Assembly (NCBI RefSeq): GCF_003477525.1
Contig: NZ_QUDO01000006.1
Location: 62,001-126,000, forward strand
Direction: 5' to 3'
DNA length: 64,000 nt
Source: Ruminococcus sp. AF41-9
Lineage (GTDB): Bacteria > Bacillota > Clostridia > Lachnospirales > Lachnospiraceae
This document shows positions 8,380 through 18,503 of the stretch, one piece after another. The notes beneath the pieces were generated by a model. The model was not told the DNA's origin and did no database searches. It saw only the letters and a program-made list of their open reading frames with translations. Positions within the stretch are counted from its first letter, which is position 1; each line of letters begins with the position of its first letter. A program made the position numbers and the translations under genes.

Positions 8380-9753
8380 TTATAACTGTTTCTTTCCCCG
8401 CTTTATATATTTTCCGGCTTTTTCAAGAACGACTTTGCCGTCTTTTACAACAGGCATTCCCCTCAGAAATACACGGTCAATGTCTCCGTGAAGTTTAAAG
8501 CCCTCATATGGGTTATTATCTGTATGATACAGATGTGTTTTTGCAGAAATCACACTTTCCTTCTCCGGATCAAAAACAACGATATCTGCGTCACTGCCCT
8601 CACGGATCACTCCTTTCTGCGGATAAACCCCGTACAGCTTCGCTGCATTCTCGCTTAACAGGCGGCACATCTGTTCCTGTGTGATCTTACCGGTGCGGAC
8701 ACCATACGTATAAAGCAGGGTTCCTCTTGTCTGAACTCCCGGAAGTCCTCCCGGAATCTTCGTAAAATCTTCTTTTCCAAGTGCTTTCTGCTCCATGGTG
8801 AAACTGCACTGGTCTGTGGCAACGGTCTGGATCTCACCGTTCGCCAATGCTTTCCACAGGCAGTCCTGATCTGCTTTCTTACGGATCGGAGGTGCACACA
8901 CATACTTCGCACCTTCAAAATCCGGTCTGGAATAAACGCTGTCATCCAGAAGCAGATACTGCGGACAGGTTTCCGCATATACCTTCTGGCCATTCATTCT
9001 GGCACGCATTACTTCCTCGAATGCTTTCTGATTGGTCAGATGCACGATCATGACCGGTGCATCAGCCGCATCTGCGATCACCAGAAGCCTGTGAACCGCC
9101 TCAGCTTCCATAATATCAGGACGCACCAGAGGATGATTTTCCGGCCCGAAACGACCTTCTTTCTTTGCTTCCGCGATCAGCGCATCGATTGCTCCTGCAT
9201 TCTCGCAGTGCACTCCTGCAAAGCATCCATAGTCGTTCAGTTTCTTAATGATCTTATAAAGATCACAGTCATTTACGATCATCGCCGGATAAGTCATATA
9301 CAGTTTAAAACTGGTGATACCCTCATCGATCATATCCTGAATTTCTTTCTCTGTTTCTTCGTTCCATTCCACGATCGACATATGGAACGAATAGTCACAG
9401 GAACATTTACCGTCCGCTTTCTTATGCCATTTTTCCAGTCCCTCTTTCAGAGTATGCCCGCCCTTGTCCTGAGAAGCATAATCAATGACCAGTGTCGTAC
9501 CGCCCGCGATGGCCGCCTTTGTTCCTGTCTCAAAATCATCTGCTGTGACTGTCCCTGCTACCTCCAGGTCAAAATGTGTATGTCCGTCTATAAAACCCGG
9601 AAAAAGGAGCTTCCCGCTGACATCGATCACCTGTGCATCTTCCTCCTCCAGATTCTGCCCTGTCTTTACAATGGTCTCACCATCGATCAGAACATCTTCT
9701 CTGACTGATAGATCCCCGGACACCACTGTACCGTTTTTTAATAAATACTTCAC
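8380..9753 (-). CDS. hydA: dihydropyrimidinase / D-hydantoinase
   Basis: This cyclic amidohydrolase opens dihydropyrimidine or hydantoin rings. The first metal ligands are in DGHTHFDLE, the carboxylated bridging Lys is in TSFKLYMTYP, and further ligands lie in GVHCENAGAI, VHLTNQKA and ATDQCSF. A GTG at 9753 is preceded by AAAGGGGG at good spacing. The longer frame from 9789 lacks a ribosome binding site, so I use the GTG (457 residues, normal for the family). With xdhC, yedF and the divergent YheO/DauR-like regulator it suggests purine/pyrimidine degradation linked to a selenium-dependent hydroxylase encoded elsewhere. Confidence 0.9.
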   Translation of the reverse strand: MKYLLKNGTVVSGDLSVREDVLIDGETIVKTGQNLEEEDAQVIDVSGKLLFPGFIDGHTHFDLEVAGTVTADDFETGTKAAIAGGTTLVIDYASQDKGGHTLKEGLEKWHKKADGKCSCDYSFHMSIVEWNEETEKEIQDMIDEGITSFKLYMTYPAMIVNDCDLYKIIKKLNDYGCFAGVHCENAGAIDALIAEAKKEGRFGPENHPLVRPDIMEAEAVHRLLVIADAADAPVMIVHLTNQKAFEEVMRARMNGQKVYAETCPQYLLLDDSVYSRPDFEGAKYVCAPPIRKKADQDCLWKALANGEIQTVATDQCSFTMEQKALGKEDFTKIPGGLPGVQTRGTLLYTYGVRTGKITQEQMCRLLSENAAKLYGVYPQKGVIREGSDADIVVFDPEKESVISAKTHLYHTDNNPYEGFKLHGDIDRVFLRGMPVVKDGKVVLEKAGKYIKRGKKQL

Positions 9754-9959
9754 TGTATTTCCCCCTTTCATCCTGCCTGATCTGTACAATAAAAATCCTG
9801 CCGGAATATTACGAAGTAATTTCCTGTTGCATAAAATATACCACGATTTCCGCTCTACTTCAACGTTTTCAGAAAATATTCACAAATTCTTTTAGGTAAG
9901 CATATTTATTTTTTTTACTCTCTTTTTATTTTTATCTTTTTATGTTAAGATAAAGTAAA

Positions 9960-10026
9960 GGTACTGTTCACTCTGGTTCCAGCCGGATCATCTGCCGGTT
10001 CTTACATACGGTCAGTGAACAGTCAC
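9960..10026. repeat. family 1 inverted repeat
   Basis: GGTACTGTTCACTC and CAGTGAACAGTCAC face each other across about 40 bases, with an internal AGCCGG/CCGGTT pairing. It lies just upstream of the YheO-like regulator, so it may fall in that gene's leader. Confidence 0.6.
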
Positions 10027-10071
10027 GAAAACATAAACCTGTTAATTATGATTTTTGGAGGAGAAACTTAA

Positions 10072-10704
10072 ATGGGACGGCTTACTGTATTAAAGCAAAT
10101 TGCGGCTGATCTCGCTTCCCAGTTCGGACCTGACTGTGAAGTAGTGATCCATGATCTGAAAACCGCAGAACCTGAGCATTCAATCGTCTATATCGTGAAT
10201 GGACATGTTACAAACAGAGATGTCGGAGACGGTCCATCCAGCGCTGTTTTCGATGCGATCCGCAACCTGGAAAAAGAAGAAGGACCGGAAGACCATACCG
10301 GATACCTGATGAAAACCGCAGACGGAAAGATTCTGAAATGCAGCACTTCTTATATTCGGGATGATGATGGCAGTCTGCATTATGTTTTTGGGATCAACTA
10401 TGATATCACCAAACTTACCATGATCGAATCCGCTTTACATTCTCTGATCACCCCTGAGAATAAAGAAGAGAAGCCAAAAGAAATCACCCACAGCGTCAAT
10501 GATCTGCTCGATCATCTGATTGAAGAATCAGTTGCCCTGGTAGGAAAACCAGTACCACTGATGAACAAAGAAGACAAAGTAACTGCAATTCAGTTCTTAA
10601 ATGATGCAGGTGCTTTTCTTATCACAAAATCCGGAGATAAAGTTGCAAATTACTTCGGAATTTCTAAGTACACACTCTACAGCTATATCGATGTAAATAA
10701 ATAA
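10072..10704 (+). CDS. YheO/DauR-type PAS-HTH transcriptional regulator
   Basis: Residues 1-115 form a YheO-like PAS domain (LKQIAADLASQFGPDCEVVI, then a beta-rich region with IRDDDGSLHYVFGINYDI). Residues about 135-210 are a C-terminal helix-turn-helix (LNDAGAFLITKSGDKVANYF, then GISKYTLYSYI). This architecture matches DauR, a repressor of D-amino-acid catabolism, and related regulators. A GGAGGAGAAAC ribosome binding site precedes the ATG. The gene is divergent from the hydantoinase gene, so it probably controls the hydantoinase-yedF unit. Its ligand is unknown. Confidence 0.88.
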   Translation: MGRLTVLKQIAADLASQFGPDCEVVIHDLKTAEPEHSIVYIVNGHVTNRDVGDGPSSAVFDAIRNLEKEEGPEDHTGYLMKTADGKILKCSTSYIRDDDGSLHYVFGINYDITKLTMIESALHSLITPENKEEKPKEITHSVNDLLDHLIEESVALVGKPVPLMNKEDKVTAIQFLNDAGAFLITKSGDKVANYFGISKYTLYSYIDVNK

Positions 10705-10825
10705 AATCCATAAAATCTGCATTATTCAGAAATTGCTCTCTGTCTGAGCTCTCATTTGTAACTTCGGGCAATTTCTGGATAATCTTATTTCTTGATAAAA
10801 GTTCTGTATTTATTTCCCTGTAGTC

Positions 10826-11014
10826 TTATATCTGTTCTTTTTCATGAGCTTCTTTATAGATCTCACAGGAAGCATGATTCACACATCTCTCATGCGCACA
10901 GTCCATAAAACTCAGAATCCTTTTCCCCTTTTCTACCGTATACTCGCAGCACACCGTCTGAGCTCCGTTACATGTCCTGCAAAAACCTGAGATAAATTCT
11001 TCTTCAATTTCCAT
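10826..11014 (-). CDS. small cysteine-rich protein, unknown
   Basis: I do not recognise this 62-residue protein. It has seven cysteines: CxxC at 12-15, a Cys pair at 22-23, and Cys 39, 44 and 50, with His residues between the last ones. This spacing suggests a metal site (zinc or iron-sulfur) rather than disulfides, since there is no signal peptide. A GGAGAAAG ribosome binding site lies before the ATG. It is a single gene between two plus-strand genes. Confidence 0.65.
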   Translation of the reverse strand: MEIEEEFISGFCRTCNGAQTVCCEYTVEKGKRILSFMDCAHERCVNHASCEIYKEAHEKEQI

Positions 11015-11172
11015 AATCTTTCTCCAAATTTTAGTTTTTTTCGTTACTGTTCACAATTTTTATACCTGTTCCAACAATTTTTATTGCATTTTGCTGTATA
11101 CAGATTTATAATTAGTATAACATAAACATATGCGGAAATGCCAAAATATTATGAAAAAAGAGGGAATATGTT

Positions 11173-11700
11173 ATGAACAAAGAACTTTATGACGAAGCGG
11201 TGCGCTCCAACATTCTGTCAAAAAATCTGATCTCAGAGCTGATGGAAAGTATGAATTACGAAAGTATTTCTTTTATCAACTGGACCGTTGATGTCCTCAA
11301 AATCATCAGAACACGTCTGGAACGCGGAGATAAGATTACAGACGAAGTTTCAAAAATTACTTATGATATGAAATCTTTCCGTAAATTTGTAGAAAACAAC
11401 TTTTCTTCCTATATCACCAGTCAGGTGTTCGATGCTCCTGAGAAAGCTGAGAAAGTATATTTCTCACTGGAAGCAGCCGAAGACGGAAAAGCCTACAACA
11501 TGATCATGGCAACTTCATCAAAGAATAAAACGTACAAATGGATTTCCAGTCTCAGCGAACGTTTCTCCTTAGTTGAAATGATTGCTACCGGAATCGTTTA
11601 TCTGAAAGACAACAGAACAAATACCTACCAGCCATTTCTCTCCGGAAACGGAAAATACTGCAAATATGATGTGGAAAAAGGTCAGATTATTGAATTATAA
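11173..11700 (+). CDS. hypothetical protein, 175 residues
   Basis: I do not recognise a family. The protein is soluble, with no signal peptide or membrane segment. The N-terminal 85 residues look helical (LYDEAVRSNILSKNLISELM and following), and the C-terminal half looks mixed alpha/beta (KTYKWISSLSERFSLVEMIA, then GNGKYCKYDVEKGQIIEL). An AGAGGGAATATGTT stretch precedes the ATG. Length and codon use are normal, so I believe it is real. It converges on ilvC with a shared terminator. Confidence 0.7.
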   Translation: MNKELYDEAVRSNILSKNLISELMESMNYESISFINWTVDVLKIIRTRLERGDKITDEVSKITYDMKSFRKFVENNFSSYITSQVFDAPEKAEKVYFSLEAAEDGKAYNMIMATSSKNKTYKWISSLSERFSLVEMIATGIVYLKDNRTNTYQPFLSGNGKYCKYDVEKGQIIEL

Positions 11701-11763
11701 TTGATATTTTTCATTTCTCCACCCTTTCAGGATGGAATCTTCCATAAAAACTATTACATATTC

Positions 11764-11801
11764 ATTAAAAAATCCCCCGCCATCGGCAGGGGATTTTAAT
11801 T
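11764..11801 (-). terminator. ilvC terminator
   Basis: AATCCCCTGCC and GGCGGGGGATT form a stem, ending in a six-T run on the minus strand. It can also serve the converging hypothetical gene. Confidence 0.85.
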
Positions 11802-11815
11802 TAATCCTGTTCAGA

Positions 11816-12850
<1,035 letters not shown>

Positions 12851-12965
12851 CTAATCGTAAAAAAAATTTATCGTTAAGGGATGCTCCCCTAGCAAACTAT
12901 AATATGTACTGTTTCTGAGATATTCTTCCATTTCCTGCATTCCGAAAAGCCTTCCGGTCTTTTCA

Positions 12966-13463
12966 TCAGAAATAGGTTACATCCTGCGAACCTCTTGATA
13001 AACCGGTCATTCCTGTACGTGCAAGTTCGAGAATCTCGTAATCGCCCATCAGCTCAAGAAATGCCTCCAGTTTATTATGGTTACCTGTCATCTCCAGTAT
13101 CATGGAATCCACACTTACGTCTGCGACTTTCGCATGGAAAACATCCGCTATGGAAATGAGTCCCTGTCTCTGCTCCGGTTTCGCAGCCACCTTGATCATC
13201 ATTAATTCATGGCATACGCTGTTGTCCGGCTCCAGGATCTTAATATCTCTTACATCTACAAGCTTGGCAAGCTGATTCGTAATCTGCTCCAGAATCAGTT
13301 CATCCCCGCTGCACACAACGGTAATTCTGGAAAAACGCTCGTCCGCTGTTACACCTCCGGTAATGCTGTCGATGTTATAGCCTCTGCGGCTGAATAATCC
13401 AGATACTCTGGTTGTTACACCTGCAGTATTATCTACTAACAGGGATAATACTCTCTTCTGCAT
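12966..13463 (-). CDS. ilvN: acetolactate synthase small (regulatory) subunit
   Basis: This subunit binds branched-chain amino acids and gives feedback control to acetolactate synthase. The N-terminal ACT domain is clear (VLSLLVDNTAGVTTRVSGLF, then RRGYNIDSI), and the C-terminal half has the ALS_ss_C pattern (HELMMIKVAAKPEQRQGLI, then VSVDSMILEMTGN). At 165 residues it is full length. It starts the ilvN-ilvC unit. The separation from ilvB means the catalytic partner is encoded elsewhere. Confidence 0.95.
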   Translation of the reverse strand: MQKRVLSLLVDNTAGVTTRVSGLFSRRGYNIDSITGGVTADERFSRITVVCSGDELILEQITNQLAKLVDVRDIKILEPDNSVCHELMMIKVAAKPEQRQGLISIADVFHAKVADVSVDSMILEMTGNHNKLEAFLELMGDYEILELARTGMTGLSRGSQDVTYF

Positions 13464-13529
13464 GTCCCACCTGCTTTCAACGTGTACATTTTCACCACGT
13501 TAATATAATAAATAGCTCGTATGGTTATC

Positions 13530-13557
13530 ATTATATCAATAATCGTGATTTTGTCAA
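13530..13557 (-). promoter_or_regulatory. sigma-A promoter of ilvN-ilvC
   Basis: On the minus strand TTGACA and TATAAT are separated by 16 bases, about 70 bases before the ilvN start. No T-box element is visible in the short leader. Confidence 0.75.
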
Positions 13558-13717
13558 TAAATTTTTCGCACAAAAACAAATGTCTTTCTGTGACAGCTTT
13601 TGTGAAAATATCGAATAACTGCCTATATCAGATATTTATTTCTGAACTCTTCGATCATTTTCGGTTTCAGATAAAATACGGTCTGGAAAAACTTTTCCAT
13701 AGAACCATAAGTCTTTT

Positions 13718-14674
13718 TCACTGTTTCAAAAACAGCAGCCAGATACTCCTCTTTACATTATATATAATTGGAAGCTTCTCGGTCATTTTCTCATCTGCCT
13801 CCGGCCAGGTCTGTACAAGTCTCTGCATATATACCAGTTTGGGCTCCATATAACGGTTTGTGCGCAGATAGTCTTCATATATCACATCTTCCTCCACCCC
13901 CAGCAGACTGAGCAGAAAAGCAGTCCCGATCCCTGTACGGTCCTTTCCAGTTCCGCAGTGCCACAAAACAGCACCTTTTTCCTGCCTGAAAAGAATATCG
14001 ATAAACCTCGCATACTGTTTCAACACCAGCTGATCCATGCATAAATTCCTGTACTGTCTGATCATATATTCTTCCATATCATCCGGAAGTCCTGCAAGCA
14101 TTTTCACAAACTGTTCTCTGCTGCCGATAACCTGCACATCCTCATCCACAACCGGTACATGGTAGTATTCCACTTCTGCCATAATAGTATCCGGTTTACA
14201 TTTTCTCTCTTCTGCCGAACGCAGATCAATCACCGTCTCCAGATTGTATTCTTCCCTGAGTCTGTTCTTATCACTCTCTGAAATGTGATAAAGTTCCCCG
14301 CTTCTCAGAAGTCTCCTCGGCAGGATATGTCTGTCATCAATTGTAACGATCGCACCCAGATCTCTGGTATTCGACAGACTCTGAAGAGATATCCTGCCTC
14401 CCCTCGGAAAACCGGTTGCCATATCCGGGTTTAATATCTTAAGAATGCGGATACACTCATGGATCTCTTTTTCTGTCATATCGAATTTGTATCTCTTCTT
14501 ACGTCTGGTGACAATTACAAGATAATTTACGCTCAGCTGTCTGTTATCACTTTCATCCGCTCCCTCTTTTCGCATATATGCCCATACAATATCTTTACAT
14601 GGAAGATTGTTTATCATCATATGTCTGGTAAAAACCAGAAATCCGTCTTCTATTCTTATCTTTCCATACTTCAT
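13718..14674 (-). CDS. tyrosine-protein phosphatase (IphP-like) with an N-terminal extension
   Basis: The catalytic loop HCGTGKDRTG fits the CX5R signature of the IphP/TpbA-type tyrosine or phosphoinositide phosphatases, with the upstream general acid region in VIDLRSAEERKCKPD. The domain spans about residues 100-318. Residues 1-95 are a separate beta-rich segment (KIRIEDGFLVFTRHMMINNL, then YLVIVTRRKKRYKFDM) that resembles a PH-like fold; that is my inference. No signal peptide is present, so the protein should be cytosolic. It stands alone on the minus strand. Whether it acts on phosphotyrosine, phosphoserine or lipid cannot be read from sequence. Confidence 0.85.
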   Translation of the reverse strand: MKYGKIRIEDGFLVFTRHMMINNLPCKDIVWAYMRKEGADESDNRQLSVNYLVIVTRRKKRYKFDMTEKEIHECIRILKILNPDMATGFPRGGRISLQSLSNTRDLGAIVTIDDRHILPRRLLRSGELYHISESDKNRLREEYNLETVIDLRSAEERKCKPDTIMAEVEYYHVPVVDEDVQVIGSREQFVKMLAGLPDDMEEYMIRQYRNLCMDQLVLKQYARFIDILFRQEKGAVLWHCGTGKDRTGIGTAFLLSLLGVEEDVIYEDYLRTNRYMEPKLVYMQRLVQTWPEADEKMTEKLPIIYNVKRSIWLLFLKQ

Positions 14675-14702
14675 GATCCATCACTCCACTGTCTGCAATT
14701 TT

Positions 14703-14800
14703 ATTACTGTTCACTCTGCTCTTAGAGCGTGTCTGAAAAATCATTCCCGCAGTCTGCACGCTCTAGCAACACGCTTCGCAATGCATACTGAACAGCAACC
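14703..14800. repeat. family 1 inverted repeat, long copy
   Basis: ATTACTGTTCACTC at one end faces ACTGAACAGCAAC at the other. Inside, AGAGCGTG pairs with CACGCTCT. It also carries the AGAGCGTGTCTGAAAAATCA motif that recurs near 42.8 kb and 52.8 kb. Confidence 0.55.
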
Positions 14801-14942
14801 ATTTTTTTCAGAATAACACAGAAATCGGAATTTGACAATTCCTGTCAAACGTTTATAATCATGGTGTTATTGTGATCATAGCAGTCACCTTATGAACCGT
14901 ACTTTTTGTACAGAAATCATTTTTTTGAAAGGATTTATGAAA

Positions 14943-15887
14943 ATGGAAAATCTTATTTTCTGTCTTAATGCTACAATCCCGATTTTTCTCACCCTGATGC
15001 TCGGGCTCTTTTTTCGAAAGATCGGACTCTTTGATGACACCTTTGTCAGCCGTCTGAATAAGTTCGTATTTAATGCAGCTCTGCCTGCGCTTTTGTTTCT
15101 GGATATTGCAAAGTCAGATTTCTACAGTGTGTGGAATACGAAATTTGTATTGTTCTGCTTCTTTGTCACACTGATCAGTATCGGAATTTCCACAGGACTT
15201 TCCTATCTGCTGAAACCGCGAAATATCCAGGGTGAATTTATCCAGGCTTCTTACCGGAGCAGTGCTGCGATCCTTGGAATTGCAATTATCCAGAATCTTT
15301 ACGGAAACGCAGGAATGGCACCGCTTATGATCATCGGAAGTGTGCCGCTTTATAATGTGATGGCAGTTATAACACTGTCACTGTTCGCTCCCGGCGGCGG
15401 TAAACTTGATACCGCAAAGCTTATCCGAACCCTGAAAGGAATCGCCACGAACCCTATTATCCTTGGTATCCTGACAGGTATGGTATGGTCACTGCTTCAT
15501 CTGCCAATGCCAACAATTCTGAATACTGCCGTAGATAATCTCGGAAAAACAGCGACTCCTCTTGGGCTGATGGCCATGGGTGGCGCACTGAAATTCGGCA
15601 AGGCATTCGCAAGACCGAAACCACTGATCGCATGTACCTTTCTGAAGCTCGTGGGATATGAAGCTGTATTCCTTCCACTGGCTGTGCTTCTGGGATTTTC
15701 CCATGATATGCTGGTTGCGATCATTATCATGCTTGGTTCTGCCACTACTGTAAGCTGTTATATCATGGCCAAAAACATGGATTATGACGGCGATTTTACT
15801 TCCGGTGTGGTTATGACTACCACTCTGTTAAGCTCCTTTACCATGACAATCTGGCTCTATATATGCAAAAGCCTGGGACTGATCTGA
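14943..15887 (+). CDS. AEC-family transporter (auxin efflux carrier-like permease)
   Basis: The protein has about ten hydrophobic segments in two halves, starting with IPIFLTLMLGLFFRKIGLF, followed by NKFVFNAALPALLFLDIA, a hallmark of the family. The second half contains ATPLGLMAMGGALKF. Bacterial AEC proteins export or import organic acids such as malate; the substrate here is unknown. The open frame begins at 14892, but the only ribosome binding site (AAAGGA) lies 5-15 bases before two close ATGs at 14937 and 14943. I prefer 14943 on spacing. Its terminator overlaps the last codons. Confidence 0.88.
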   Translation: MENLIFCLNATIPIFLTLMLGLFFRKIGLFDDTFVSRLNKFVFNAALPALLFLDIAKSDFYSVWNTKFVLFCFFVTLISIGISTGLSYLLKPRNIQGEFIQASYRSSAAILGIAIIQNLYGNAGMAPLMIIGSVPLYNVMAVITLSLFAPGGGKLDTAKLIRTLKGIATNPIILGILTGMVWSLLHLPMPTILNTAVDNLGKTATPLGLMAMGGALKFGKAFARPKPLIACTFLKLVGYEAVFLPLAVLLGFSHDMLVAIIIMLGSATTVSCYIMAKNMDYDGDFTSGVVMTTTLLSSFTMTIWLYICKSLGLI

Positions 15888-15900
15888 TCCCAGGCTTTTT
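15867..15900. terminator. terminator overlapping the AEC stop codon
   Basis: AAAAGCCTGGGA pairs with TCCCAGGCTTTT, and a T-run follows. The stem begins inside the last codons of the AEC gene and can also end the converging HAD gene. Confidence 0.88.
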
Positions 15901-15904
15901 ATGT

Positions 15905-16714
15905 TTATATCAGCTTCAGATATTCCAGTCCGTTTCTGATTCCATAATGGAACATATCCTGTGTAATATAATCAGCCAGAGCTTTTATTTTCTCTGAACC
16001 ATTTCCCATGGCAACCTTCACCGCCGCATATTCAAACATGGCGAGATCATTATTGCTGTCTCCAAACACGATCGTATCCTCCCATGGAATATCAAAGAGT
16101 CTGCACACTGCCGAGATCCCCACTGCCTTGTTAAAGCCCTTTGGGACAAGTTCAATGGTAGTTCCCGCAATCCCTGAACCACTCTCATGACGGATAATGT
16201 CATAATACTCACTCAGTTCCCTGCAGGCAGCTTCTGCATCACAGCCCTTTATCATTTTAGCACTGATCTTATTAATGCGCATATAGTCTTCATTTCCCCT
16301 GATGGGACGCCATTTAGGTCCTAAAGATTCTGTGATCAGATCCGTATACCAGTTCACATCTGTATTATATTCATCCTTATTATAATACATGAAATCTGCA
16401 CCTTCCATAACCGGGACCAGACCATATCTGCGCAGGATTTCCACTGACTTTTTTGCAACTTCCGGGGGCATCTCTTTATTAAAAAGACGTTCTCCATCCT
16501 TTTCAATGGTAGCCCCGCAGGCACTGATCATACCGGTAAACGGAAGCTCTTCCAGATACCAGGAAACAAAGGCCCTGCTCCTGCCTGTGCAAAGCCATGC
16601 GTCATGACCGTTTTCTCTTAATTTCTTCAATGCCTCCTTTGTGCTCTGGGGTACACCCTTTTCCATATCGCAGAGTGTTCCGTCTGCATCAAAAAACACT
16701 GCTTTTCTGTTCAC
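15905..16714 (-). CDS. HAD-IIB (Cof-type) sugar/nucleotide phosphatase
   Basis: Motif I is FFDADGTLCD near the N-terminus, motif II is LCTGRS, motif III is the Lys of NKAVGISAVC, and motif IV is GDSNNDLAMFEYA. The large C2-type cap between motifs II and III places it in the Cof/HAD-IIB group, which dephosphorylates small metabolites such as sugar phosphates or flavin precursors. The substrate is unknown. At 269 residues it is full length. It may form a unit with the upstream M18 aminopeptidase gene about 50 bases away. Confidence 0.9.
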   Translation of the reverse strand: MNRKAVFFDADGTLCDMEKGVPQSTKEALKKLRENGHDAWLCTGRSRAFVSWYLEELPFTGMISACGATIEKDGERLFNKEMPPEVAKKSVEILRRYGLVPVMEGADFMYYNKDEYNTDVNWYTDLITESLGPKWRPIRGNEDYMRINKISAKMIKGCDAEAACRELSEYYDIIRHESGSGIAGTTIELVPKGFNKAVGISAVCRLFDIPWEDTIVFGDSNNDLAMFEYAAVKVAMGNGSEKIKALADYITQDMFHYGIRNGLEYLKLI

Positions 16715-16767
16715 TTTCTTATCTCCTGATTTTTATATTTACGTTTATCTGCCAGTGTGCCGACAAG

Positions 16768-18036
16768 CTATGCAAAAAATACTGTCGCTGCCTTAACCAG
16801 GCTCTCTGTATCTTTCGCACCTGTTGTTTCATATACAGAGTGCATAGCAAGCTGTGCCAGACCGATATCCACTGTTTTCACAGGAACCTGGGTATTGGAA
16901 ATATTTCCCAGCGTGGATCCGCCTGCCATATCCGAACGGTTCACAAAGGTCTGGTACGGCACCTTTGCCCTGTCACAGATATCCTTGAAAATTGCAGCGG
17001 ACACTCCGTCTGTACAATATTTCTGGTTTGCATTGTACTTGATCACGATTCCCCCGTTCAGCACCGGACGGTTTACCGGATCTGTCTTATCCGTATAGTT
17101 TGGATGGAGAGCATGGGCATTATCTGCAGAAATCATAAAACTGTCTGCAAGTGCCATATAATATTCCTCCTGGGTACGTCCCAGTCCCATATTGATCCGC
17201 ATCAGAGTATCCTTAAGGAATGTGGAGGCAGCCCCCTGTCTTGTACTGCTTCCCACTTCTTCATTATCCAGCACACAATGTACAGAAATGCTTTCTTCAC
17301 GATTTCCCTGCAGGAATCCCTCCATAGAAGAGAATGCACACTGCAGATCATCCAGTCTGGGTGCAGAGACAAATTCCTCATTTACTCCCCAGAGAGTTCC
17401 CGGAGTTCTGTCATAAAGAAACAGATCATGTCCCAGAATATCTTCTTTCTTTACTTCTGCAGCCTCAGCCACAGTTTCCATAAATCTGCCCTTTCCTTCC
17501 TTATCGCTGAAAAGAGGCAGCATATCCTTCTGCACATTATATTTATATCCATCATTTACTTCCCTGTTCATATGAATGGCAAGATTAGGAATAACCAGAA
17601 GATCTCTGTCCACAGTCACCATCTTCTCTCTGATTTTTCCATCCTGACGGACGATCAGCCTTCCTGCCACTGACAGAGGTCTGTCAAACCACGGAGACAG
17701 AATCATTCCACCGTAACGCTCCACATTCAGTTTGATATAAGCATTCTCCACCTCTATCTCAGGATTCTCCTTGATCTTAAGGGAAGGGGAATCACTGTGG
17801 CTTGCCATAATATGAAACTTCCACACAGGCTTCTGCGGAATGGAAAAAGCTATGATCGCAGAATGATTTCTGGTCACATAATAATTTCCGCCTTTTTTAA
17901 GCTTCCAGTGATCCTCCTCTTTCAATTCTTCAAAGCCTTCTTTGTCAAGCCTTTTGGTCATCTCCGTCACTGCCTGAAATGCAGCGGGGCTTTTCTCTAT
18001 GAATTTCAGTAACTTCTTTGCTGTTTTTCTGTACAT
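16768..18036 (-). CDS. apeB: M18 family aminopeptidase
   Basis: M18 enzymes remove N-terminal residues, often acidic or bulky ones, and use two zinc ions. Metal and catalytic motifs are visible in order: ASHSDSPSLKIK (first His and Asp), DNEEVGSSTRQGA (catalytic Glu and ligand), SADNAHALHPNY, and a late GGSTLGNI segment. The sequence is 422 residues from the ATG at 18036, which has GGAG nine bases upstream; the longer start at 18051 lacks a ribosome binding site. Dodecameric and cytosolic by family knowledge. It lies before the HAD phosphatase on the same strand. Confidence 0.93.
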   Translation of the reverse strand: MYRKTAKKLLKFIEKSPAAFQAVTEMTKRLDKEGFEELKEEDHWKLKKGGNYYVTRNHSAIIAFSIPQKPVWKFHIMASHSDSPSLKIKENPEIEVENAYIKLNVERYGGMILSPWFDRPLSVAGRLIVRQDGKIREKMVTVDRDLLVIPNLAIHMNREVNDGYKYNVQKDMLPLFSDKEGKGRFMETVAEAAEVKKEDILGHDLFLYDRTPGTLWGVNEEFVSAPRLDDLQCAFSSMEGFLQGNREESISVHCVLDNEEVGSSTRQGAASTFLKDTLMRINMGLGRTQEEYYMALADSFMISADNAHALHPNYTDKTDPVNRPVLNGGIVIKYNANQKYCTDGVSAAIFKDICDRAKVPYQTFVNRSDMAGGSTLGNISNTQVPVKTVDIGLAQLAMHSVYETTGAKDTESLVKAATVFFA

Positions 18037-18123
18037 AGTTTGATTCTCCATTTGAATAATTTGAATGATTATGAAATGATACCTGATTTATACTATTTTT
18101 ATTATAATCAGTCTGTCCTGGTA

Positions 18124-18175
18124 ATAAAAACAGCAGTCATTATTTCCATAAGAAATATGTGCTGCTGTTTTTTAT
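18124..18175 (-). terminator. terminator of the cupin gene
   Basis: AACAGCAG and CTGCTGTT form a stem around a longer loop, ending in a T-run on the minus strand, directly after the cupin stop. Confidence 0.75.
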
Positions 18176-18176
18176 A

Positions 18177-18503
18177 TCAGTCTTTAATGATCAGAGCCAT
18201 AAAAACCAGATCTGTATTTCCTGTATTTGCAAGTGCATGTCCATGATTATCCGGTGTGAATGTAATATCTCCGGCTTTTACCGGACGATAGGTACCGTTG
18301 TCATTGTATTCACCCTGTCCCTGTAAAATATAGTAGGTTTCACTTTCTCCATGATGTTCATGATATCCCAGTGAACATCCCGGCTCCAGGGTTACCTGTG
18401 CATACAGTCCACATTTACCGTTCAACTGCTCTGCGTCAAGGATTTCTTTGATAATTACGTGACCATTTCCACCTGCCATGTGTTCTTCGCGTCTGATTTT
18501 CAT
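18177..18503 (-). CDS. small cupin-domain protein
   Basis: The 108-residue protein is a single conserved beta-barrel cupin. Motif 1 is GYHEHHGESETYYILQGQGE (two His and a Glu as metal ligands) and motif 2 is DITFTPDNHGHALANTG (third His). Such small cupins bind sugars or metals or act as isomerases, but this sequence does not show which. AGGAGGGC precedes the ATG. It is a single gene between the M18 gene and the folate operon. Confidence 0.87.
   Translation of the reverse strand: MKIRREEHMAGGNGHVIIKEILDAEQLNGKCGLYAQVTLEPGCSLGYHEHHGESETYYILQGQGEYNDNGTYRPVKAGDITFTPDNHGHALANTGNTDLVFMALIIKD

Noticed and set aside
9040..9708. 222-codon plus-strand frame inside the hydantoinase gene
   Set aside because: Antisense shadow of a gene with complete metal-binding motifs.
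13464..13529. T-box or leucine leader before ilvN
   Set aside because: The leader is short and lacks the conserved T-box sequences.
16597..17673. Long plus-strand open frame opposite the HAD and M18 genes
   Set aside because: It is the antisense shadow of two well-supported genes and encodes no recognisable protein.
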